The notes under the pieces were generated by a model. That model was not told the DNA's origin and did no database searches. It was given only the letters and a program-made list of their open reading frames with translations. Positions 14,939-20,171 of a DNA stretch of 20,171 nt are shown here, piece after piece. Position 1 is the stretch's first letter. Every line of letters begins with the position of its first letter. The position numbers and the translations under genes are program-made. This stretch comes from Victivallales bacterium (GTDB lineage Bacteria > Verrucomicrobiota > Lentisphaeria > Oligosphaerales > Oligosphaeraceae), in the NCBI GenBank assembly GCA_017543165.1, contig JAFYGL010000247.1, positions 1 to 20,171 on the forward strand. Direction: 5' to 3'.

Positions 14939-17674
14939 ATGTTAAGAAAAATTACATTGTCTTTTGCATGGGTGGTTTGCTTTTCCATTTTTGCTCTGGA
15001 AATCACCGCCGACTACACTGTTGTCACAGGAGATTCCCCTAGTCCTACCGAAGTCAAGGGGGGCGAGTTGCTGATTCGCTATCTTGATGAAATCCTTGGC
15101 AAGGCACCAGCCTCCATTCCTGAAAAGAGTTTCAGCGGCAAGGGCAAGGCCATCTATCTAGGCAATACCGCATACGCCAGAAGCCATGGCATTGATGTCA
15201 AAAGTCTAGGTGCGGAGGAATGGCTGCTCAAGGCAATGCCTGACGGCAACCTCATCATCACTGGCGGACTGAAACGTGGTACTCTCTACGGAGTCTATGA
15301 ATTTCTGGAAATGGCAGGTTGCCGCTATTTCTCGGTCGGTGAAAAACATGTGCCGAGGCTTGAATCCATCCGCATTTCTGATTCACTTGTCCATCAGGGA
15401 AAACCCGTCATGGAATCCCGTTATACTTTCCTTGGATTCACAGGCATGGTCCCACGCGAACTTTTTTCATGGAACAAGCAGAACCGCGATGCGGCGCCTG
15501 ACAATGCAAACGCCGAATTTTTCAATGTCAGGCAATGGGGGCATTGCAACACTTTCTACCTTCTAGGCAAAGGAATGCCAGAAGAATGTTTCTCATTGGA
15601 CAAAAGAGGCAAACGCCAGGTCTCCACAACAGGCAATGGTCCTGGGCAATTCTGCTTCACCAATCCCCTCACACGCAAATTGCTGAAGGAAAGGCTTGGC
15701 AAAATGATTGCCGATGACAAGAAGCAAGCCGAACTTGGTGGATATGGCCCCCGCGAAATGTGGGTAATCGCCCAGAATGACACGGAAGATCGCTGCTTCT
15801 GCCAGGATTGCCTGGCATTGGAGAAAAAATACGGGGCATATAGCGGGGTGCTGCTGGATTTCATCAATGACCTTGCCAACGCCTTTCCTGAAACCAATTT
15901 TCAGACCAACGCCTATCAATGGGGAGAAAAGCCCCCGACTGGTGGCATACGCGCCGCAAAAAACGTATATGTTCAAATCGCCTACCTGGGATATGAGTGG
16001 TCAGGAAGCAATGACACCATGAAACCGCTGACGCATCCAGTCAACCATGAAAAATTGGAGGCGATACACAACTGGATGAATTATATGGACAACTGTTCCG
16101 TCTGGGATTATCTGGTAGTCGGGAAGATAGGTTCGCCAATGCCCTATACCTCCATTCCCGCCATGATTGAAAATTTTAAAGTGTATGGGCAGTGCGGCGT
16201 CAAGAATTATTTCAGCGAGCTGGAAATCGGCGGTCCGCGAGGCGGCCTCTCCACCATGAGCTTCCATGACTTGACCTTGTATCTCAATATGAAACTGATG
16301 GAGAACCCACTCCGCAATACGGAGACACTGGTTGCAGACTACTTCGAAAAATACTACGGCGCAGCCGCCAGGCCCATGCGTGAATTGTTCAATCTGCTGG
16401 TCATTCGTCAAACAGAGGCAGGACAATCTCTCGGCAAATTCTCGCCAAGGCAGTGGAAACATGCGGATGACGATTTCCTGAATGCGGCGGACAAGCTGCT
16501 GGACCAGGCCGAATCGGCTGTGGCTAATGACGCGCAGCGCCTGCGCCGTGTAGGTTTTGAACGGCTTCCTGTTGACAATATGCGCCTCATTAAAACTCCA
16601 CGTACTGCCAAGGCATCTGAAATACAACCGCTCATTGAACGTCTGAAGAAAAACTACCAGGTGGCCGTGAAGCGCTTCATTGCACCTGCTGACCAAAAAA
16701 AGTGGCTGGACATAATATTCAGAAAACTGGACATACGCCTAAATCCTCTTCCATTGCCGAATGAATTGCCCGCCGACAGGACGGAACAGCGCACTGTAAG
16801 CCTGGGCGGCTTCAGTGGAATGGAAATTGCCGACACCGATGCCTTCGAGGGAAAGGCCGTGCATTCCACCAGGATTACCGAGGAAAGTCATAGGAAGCAT
16901 CTGCCCCAGCTGGGAATTTATGCCATTGGAGAGCGTGTGGATGTGCTGAAACGTGTCATACAGCTGAAGGAGATTCCCGCAGATGGGAAATATCACCTTT
17001 ATTACCTGGGAACAATCAGGCCATTGCGCTATCTTCAGCTGGAAGGCTGGGCGCATTATTCATGGCATCTGCGTTTTCCGCTGGAAATGCCCGAGGCGCA
17101 AAGCGAATATGAGGTTTATGCCTCGCTCAAATTGACAGGTCCTGCGTATGTTCCTGGCTCCAAGGAGCCCAGTGATTTTAGAATCGACCGTGTTTTCTTT
17201 GTACGCCAGGGAAACCCGCTTCCTGAAGGCTTTGAGCCAGAGAAATGCATTGTCCGCATGCCCTCCTCGACACCAGGCTTCCATGGAGAGAAAATCAATG
17301 CACCGGATGCGACAGGCAAGATTGCCATGCGCTACGTCGGGAAGCCTGAAAGGCATGAGAAACCGCTTTCCCTCGGTATTTTCGATATGGAAAGGAAGCG
17401 TGATTGTGTGAAATTCACATTAAAGCCTGATATGGTTCCGCAGGATGAAAAATTTCATCTATACAAAATCGGGACTTTGAAGAAAGGTCATTCAGGCAAG
17501 CTGGCGGGCTGGGTCCATGAGAGTTGGAATCTACAATTTCCAGCAGGAAAACTGGACAGGGAAAAGGACTATGAGGTCCATGTGTCATTGAAACTGACAG
17601 GTCCTGGGTATGTAAAGGGTTCCCAATCTCCGTCAGCAGTGTCATGCGACAAAGTCATCTTCGTGGAGAAATAA
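14939..17674 (+). CDS. Exported DUF4838 protein with duplicated C-terminal module
   Basis: A 911-residue protein with a signal peptide (LRKITLSFAWVVCFSIFA, cleavage likely near residue 20). The N-terminal part (DEILGKAPASIP, GLKRGTLYGVYEFLE) resembles the alpha-glucuronidase-type N-domain found in front of DUF4838; the DUF4838 core includes QNDTEDRCFCQDCLALE (about residues 278-295), where the paired cysteines are typical. DUF4838 is a TIM-barrel-like family found in polysaccharide-degradation loci; the reaction is not established. Two similar modules of about 145 residues (about 618-757 and 768-911) follow, each with a HLY-x-x-GT...SLKLTGP-x-YV pattern, probably beta-sandwich binding domains. 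ATG 14939 is chosen because the signal peptide and AAGGA precede the body. Confidence 0.88.
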   Translation: MLRKITLSFAWVVCFSIFALEITADYTVVTGDSPSPTEVKGGELLIRYLDEILGKAPASIPEKSFSGKGKAIYLGNTAYARSHGIDVKSLGAEEWLLKAMPDGNLIITGGLKRGTLYGVYEFLEMAGCRYFSVGEKHVPRLESIRISDSLVHQGKPVMESRYTFLGFTGMVPRELFSWNKQNRDAAPDNANAEFFNVRQWGHCNTFYLLGKGMPEECFSLDKRGKRQVSTTGNGPGQFCFTNPLTRKLLKERLGKMIADDKKQAELGGYGPREMWVIAQNDTEDRCFCQDCLALEKKYGAYSGVLLDFINDLANAFPETNFQTNAYQWGEKPPTGGIRAAKNVYVQIAYLGYEWSGSNDTMKPLTHPVNHEKLEAIHNWMNYMDNCSVWDYLVVGKIGSPMPYTSIPAMIENFKVYGQCGVKNYFSELEIGGPRGGLSTMSFHDLTLYLNMKLMENPLRNTETLVADYFEKYYGAAARPMRELFNLLVIRQTEAGQSLGKFSPRQWKHADDDFLNAADKLLDQAESAVANDAQRLRRVGFERLPVDNMRLIKTPRTAKASEIQPLIERLKKNYQVAVKRFIAPADQKKWLDIIFRKLDIRLNPLPLPNELPADRTEQRTVSLGGFSGMEIADTDAFEGKAVHSTRITEESHRKHLPQLGIYAIGERVDVLKRVIQLKEIPADGKYHLYYLGTIRPLRYLQLEGWAHYSWHLRFPLEMPEAQSEYEVYASLKLTGPAYVPGSKEPSDFRIDRVFFVRQGNPLPEGFEPEKCIVRMPSSTPGFHGEKINAPDATGKIAMRYVGKPERHEKPLSLGIFDMERKRDCVKFTLKPDMVPQDEKFHLYKIGTLKKGHSGKLAGWVHESWNLQFPAGKLDREKDYEVHVSLKLTGPGYVKGSQSPSAVSCDKVIFVEK

Positions 17675-17685
17675 GAGGGAGAAAA

Positions 17686-18822
17686 ATGCAAAAGGAAATC
17701 TTTGCCGTATATTTTCCAAGCTGGCATCCTGATGCACATTACGAGAAATGGTATGGAAAAGGCTTCAGCGAATGGGAACTTGTCAAGACAACAAGGCCTC
17801 TTTTCGAGGGGCACCTCCAGCCTCGCATTCCTGAATGGGGATGGTTCGATGAATCCAATCCCCAATTTATGGCAAGGCAAATTGACTATGCCGCCGACCA
17901 TGGCCTTACTGGATTCATGTTCGATTGGTATTGGTATGAGGGCGAGCAGTTTCTGGAACGCCCGCTGGACAATGCGTTCCTTAACGCACCGAACCGCAAG
18001 CGTCTGAAATTCTTCCTGATGTGGGCAAACCACGATTGGAGCGTGTGGCCCGCGTTGATGGAGGAGGCCGTCGGGATGGAGGGCAACGAAAACCAGTCGA
18101 AAAAACAGCTGCTGGCTATCCACCACTCGGAAGAGGACCTGCGCAATGTGATGGATTTCTGCTGCGAAAAATATTTCCGCTGCGAGAATTACTGGAAAAT
18201 CGGCGGCAAACCTGTCTATTCGTTCTATAACTGCAACAAGCTTTTCGAATGCATTCCGCCAGCGGATGTACTGCGCATCATCAATGAGACCGCTCGGAAA
18301 CACAGCTTCCCTGGCATCTATATGCTGATGAACATCGGCTGCTGCAATGACAATGAATATTTCTGCGGGTGGGGACGCATTCCCAAAATGCGCGACGCAG
18401 GCTTCGATGCGGTCTTTGCGTACAATAGCGGATTGCGCAGGGATTACCTGAATTTCGTCGAGAAAAACAGACCTTGCTACGATTACAGTTTCAGCGCAGG
18501 CAATCAGGAATACTGCTGGGAGCGCATTGCTGAACAGGGCTTGCCTTTTATACCTAGCATTACACTTGGAAATGACGTCTCGCCTCGATGGAACCGCAAG
18601 GTCACTTATCCATGGGACTATGAAAAATTGTCATATTATCCCATAACGGTAAATGTCACCTCAGAAAAATTCGGCGCTCTGCTGCGGAAGGCACTGGAGA
18701 TGGACAGCCAGGCTGTCATCATCAACGCATGGAACGAATGGAGCGAGGGAATGGCGCTGCTTCCTGACAATTGTTACAAGGACCAGTATATCAGAACAAT
18801 CGCGGAAATTGTTTTGTCCTAG
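17686..18822 (+). CDS. WbsX-family / GH99-like protein
   Basis: A 378-residue protein of the WbsX family. It opens with FAVYFPSWHPDAHYEKWYGK and GFSEWELVKTTRPLFEGH, has the DHGLTGFMFDWYWYEG strand with acidic residues, and ends near AWNEWSEGMALLPD; all are hallmarks. The family is often named glycosyltransferase WbsX, but it is related to GH99-like glycosidases with a TIM-barrel fold. In a locus with DUF4838 and sugar-related genes, hydrolysis is as plausible as transfer. No signal peptide is visible, so it probably acts in the cytoplasm. ATG 17686 follows AGAGGGAGA, 11 bases after the DUF4838 stop, so the two are probably co-transcribed. Confidence 0.9.
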   Translation: MQKEIFAVYFPSWHPDAHYEKWYGKGFSEWELVKTTRPLFEGHLQPRIPEWGWFDESNPQFMARQIDYAADHGLTGFMFDWYWYEGEQFLERPLDNAFLNAPNRKRLKFFLMWANHDWSVWPALMEEAVGMEGNENQSKKQLLAIHHSEEDLRNVMDFCCEKYFRCENYWKIGGKPVYSFYNCNKLFECIPPADVLRIINETARKHSFPGIYMLMNIGCCNDNEYFCGWGRIPKMRDAGFDAVFAYNSGLRRDYLNFVEKNRPCYDYSFSAGNQEYCWERIAEQGLPFIPSITLGNDVSPRWNRKVTYPWDYEKLSYYPITVNVTSEKFGALLRKALEMDSQAVIINAWNEWSEGMALLPDNCYKDQYIRTIAEIVLS

Positions 18823-18902
18823 CAATATCCTCATGGGGGCCGCTTTCAGAAAACTCTTGGCTCCTTCTAGACAACACTTTGCCAGGATAGAGCCAAACTC
18901 TT

Positions 18903-18925
18903 AAAAAACTCTGCGACTTAGCGTT
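18903..18925 (-). repeat. Diverged inverted copy of the tilS-side repeat
   Basis: Read on the - strand, this 23-base stretch begins AACGCTAAGTCGCAGAG and ends in a T-run. It matches the 9012-9152 repeat (AACGCAGAGGCGCAGAG plus T-run) at about 19 of 23 positions. It begins directly after the 3' end of the XRE-type gene, the same position relative to a gene as the copies at tilS. Confidence 0.6.
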
Positions 18926-18926
18926 G

Positions 18927-19274
18927 TTATTTTTTGAAGTTGGCGAAGAATTTTGCCAGCATTGATGTGGAGAGGTTGTCCAGTTGTGCGGTGAGTTGCG
19001 CCTGGTTTTCCTCTGTCAATGCGGCGTGGAGTTTTCCTATGGCCTCCAGGAATGGCAGGGACTTTACGCTGGATAGATTGGCGAGTGTCTTGTCCCAGTC
19101 GCCAGCGGCAAATGGGATTGCCTCTATGCCTGCATTTGTCTTTTCCCAAAGTCGGTAGGTACTTTCGGGAACACACAGCAGCAAGGCGGTCTCGGCTATG
19201 CTTAATCCCAGGGTTCGCCGCTTGCGATTGAGGGTGCTTCCTGCCACCTGTTGTTTTTTGACTACTGTATTCAT
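18927..19274 (-). CDS. Small XRE/Cro-like helix-turn-helix protein
   Basis: A 115-residue protein with an N-terminal helix-turn-helix: GLSIAETALLLCVPESTYRLWEK (about residues 23-45, written as GLSIAETALLLC and VPESTYRLWEK) has the S-x-x-E/T-A pattern and VPESTYRLWE recognition helix of XRE regulators. The rest is helical (LPFLEAIGKLHAALTEENQA) and ends in FFANFKK. ATG 19274 is preferred over an ATG at 19334 because the upstream one lies inside a TATAAT -10 box. It is probably a DNA-binding regulator, perhaps autoregulated through the dyad over its start codon. No toxin partner was found beside it. Confidence 0.72.
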   Translation of the reverse strand: MNTVVKKQQVAGSTLNRKRRTLGLSIAETALLLCVPESTYRLWEKTNAGIEAIPFAAGDWDKTLANLSSVKSLPFLEAIGKLHAALTEENQAQLTAQLDNLSTSMLAKFFANFKK

Positions 19275-19279
19275 ATACA
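19266..19279. promoter_or_regulatory. TGTAT-N4-ATACA dyad over the XRE-type start codon
   Basis: TGTAT-TCAT-ATACA reads the same pattern on both strands and covers the start codon of the XRE-type gene (ATG at 19274-19272 on the - strand). It shares the 5-4-5 layout with the dyad at 13951-13964. If bound, it would block initiation or elongation of the XRE transcript, consistent with autorepression. This is inference from symmetry and position. Confidence 0.4.
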
Positions 19280-19284
19280 AAAAA

Positions 19285-19382
19285 GGTGTTTTCGACGCTA
19301 TTCCCACTCTGCTAAGAATGAAAATTAAGGCCATTATAGACCCCTAACAAATTGTGTTCAGAGGTATGCTATCGAAAACACC
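19285..19382. repeat. 11-base perfect inverted repeat around the XRE promoter
   Basis: GGTGTTTTCGA (19285-19295) and TCGAAAACACC (19372-19382) are perfect inverted copies separated by 76 bases. They flank the -10/-35 candidate of the XRE-type gene, which suits a looping or paired operator. They might also be chance or a remnant of a small element. Confidence 0.5.
19333..19360 (-). promoter_or_regulatory. Candidate promoter of the XRE-type gene
   Basis: On the - strand a perfect TATAAT (19338-19333) lies 16 bases after TGAACA (19360-19355), a weak -35 match. Transcription would start near 19326, giving a leader of about 50 bases before ATG 19274. This supports independent expression of the XRE gene from the C26-type gene 185 bases upstream. 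Confidence 0.5.
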
Positions 19383-19459
19383 GCTGATTAAAGTACGCCG
19401 TTATCTTATATTGTCAAATAGTTGGCTGCAATTTTTTGATCTAAAAACACGAATTAGTG

Positions 19460-20171
19460 TCAATGTGCCGCATCCACGATTGCCTTAAAGAAAGCAAGTG
19501 CCTGCTCGTAGCTCATGTAGTCGCCCTTGTTCGGGGCGTTGTCCAGATTCTTGATGACGGCAATCTCTGGATGGAACTGTATGCCAAGCACGAACTTTTT
19601 GTCTGGTATTTCAAAGGCCTCGATGATTTCAATGCCATTGGCTTCTGTTGTCCCAGTGACAATCAGAGCTGTTCCGTCTAGGTTGCTCACTGCCTGGTGG
19701 TGCCAGGAGGGGCAGCCTGGGAGGCTGTCGCAGCCCGCTATCTTGGCGAAGAGGGATTTCTTTTGGATGACTTTCACTGGATGGGGATTGTAGTCACGCT
19801 TGACATTGGGGAGCTTCTGCTGGCGGTGGGTGTAGTCTGGCTTGTTCTTGAGTTTTGTGTAGTGTGCTGGTATGTCCTGTATCATGTCAGTTCCTGCGAC
19901 GACACCCAGCATCTGGCATCCTCTGCAAATGGCCAGCAGAGGAATGTTCTGCTCCAGGCAATGCACCATAAGCAAGTAGTCCGAAATATCGCGATTGACA
20001 TTGTAGTTCTTGTCATTCTCAAGGCCATGCCATGGTGCAGGCCTGGCGAAGAGGGTGGGGCTTATATCACCGCCGCCCGTGAATACAACTGCCTTGCTGC
20101 CTTTGACCACGCTGGCTGCATTGGATTTACTGAAGTCCCTCGCCTTGATCTTGTCGGCGTATTTTTGCAGC
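19460..20171 (-). CDS. Class I glutamine-amidotransferase-like hydrolase, peptidase C26 (PuuD-like), N-terminus outside window
   Basis: The frame is open to the window edge, giving at least 236 residues; an internal GTG at 20110 is not needed as a start because coding sequence continues before it (KYADKIKARDF). Family motifs are VFTGGGDISP, the nucleophile cysteine in LLAICRGCQMLG, SWHHQAV, and the catalytic His-Glu in GIQFHPE. This is the gamma-glutamyl-gamma-aminobutyrate hydrolase/C26 group, which cleaves gamma-glutamyl amide bonds; in PuuD this ends the putrescine pathway, but relatives act on other substrates. No polyamine-pathway genes are visible in the window, so the precise role is open. 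The 185-base gap to the XRE gene suggests separate transcription. Confidence 0.9.
   Translation of the reverse strand, partial: LQKYADKIKARDFSKSNAASVVKGSKAVVFTGGGDISPTLFARPAPWHGLENDKNYNVNRDISDYLLMVHCLEQNIPLLAICRGCQMLGVVAGTDMIQDIPAHYTKLKNKPDYTHRQQKLPNVKRDYNPHPVKVIQKKSLFAKIAGCDSLPGCPSWHHQAVSNLDGTALIVTGTTEANGIEIIEAFEIPDKKFVLGIQFHPEIAVIKNLDNAPNKGDYMSYEQALAFFKAIVDAAH

Noticed and set aside
18823..18902. Terminator after the WbsX-family gene
   Set aside because: TTGGCTC and GAGCCAA could pair but are about 27 bases apart with no clear T-run directly after the stem.
19440..19462. Intrinsic terminator after the C26-type gene
   Set aside because: Only a 4-base stem (ACAC/GTGT) precedes the short T-run, too weak to call.

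Overview
The window looks like chromosomal DNA from a PVC-superphylum bacterium, most likely Lentisphaerota (Victivallis-like), less likely Planctomycetota or Verrucomicrobiota. This is inferred from gene content: a prepilin-like H-X9-DG protein beside carbohydrate genes, a DUF4838 exported protein, a WbsX/GH99-like protein, a ThuA-like protein, a short ceramidase-family protein, and many GC-rich dispersed repeats in intergenic gaps. No rRNA, tRNA, CRISPR array or transposase was recognised.

Left part (1-9035, all + strand): the tail of an unidentified gene, a tandem hairpin repeat, then an ExbB/ExbD/TonB-like trio for proton-motive-force-driven envelope work. After a gap holding two degenerate repeat units comes a tightly packed run: a small membrane-anchored zinc-ribbon protein, rsmD (16S rRNA methyltransferase), a Gld-type ABC exporter module (ATPase, ABC-2 permease, GldG-like auxiliary protein, DUF4340 protein) and tilS. 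Most junctions overlap by 4-8 bases or are only a few bases long, so this run is probably one operon mixing RNA-modification housekeeping genes with an envelope transporter.

Middle (9012-9473): a cluster of repeats. A 20-38-base tandem repeat supplies the last codons and stop of tilS. It is followed by a 313-base element with 52-base, nearly perfect terminal inverted repeats and a second inverted pair nested inside.

Right part (9487-18822): an AraC-type regulator on the - strand, divergent from a + strand cluster encoding a DegT/DnrJ/EryC1 aminotransferase, a ceramidase-family protein, a ThuA-like protein, a prepilin-like protein, a large exported DUF4838 protein and a WbsX/GH99-like protein. 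It reads as a regulated locus for taking apart a complex, possibly amino-sugar-bearing, glycan or glycoconjugate. The substrate cannot be read from sequence. Two promoter zones are visible (about 10300-10480 and 13861-14063); the second holds an 18-base inverted repeat and an operator-like dyad. The locus lies between the tilS repeats and a diverged, inverted copy of the same repeat at 18903-18925.

Right edge (- strand): a small XRE/Cro-like regulator with its own promoter, and a class I glutamine-amidotransferase-like hydrolase (peptidase C26/PuuD family) that runs off the window. The XRE gene carries, over its start codon, the same TGTAT-N4-ATACA dyad found upstream of the prepilin-like gene, which suggests a testable regulatory link.
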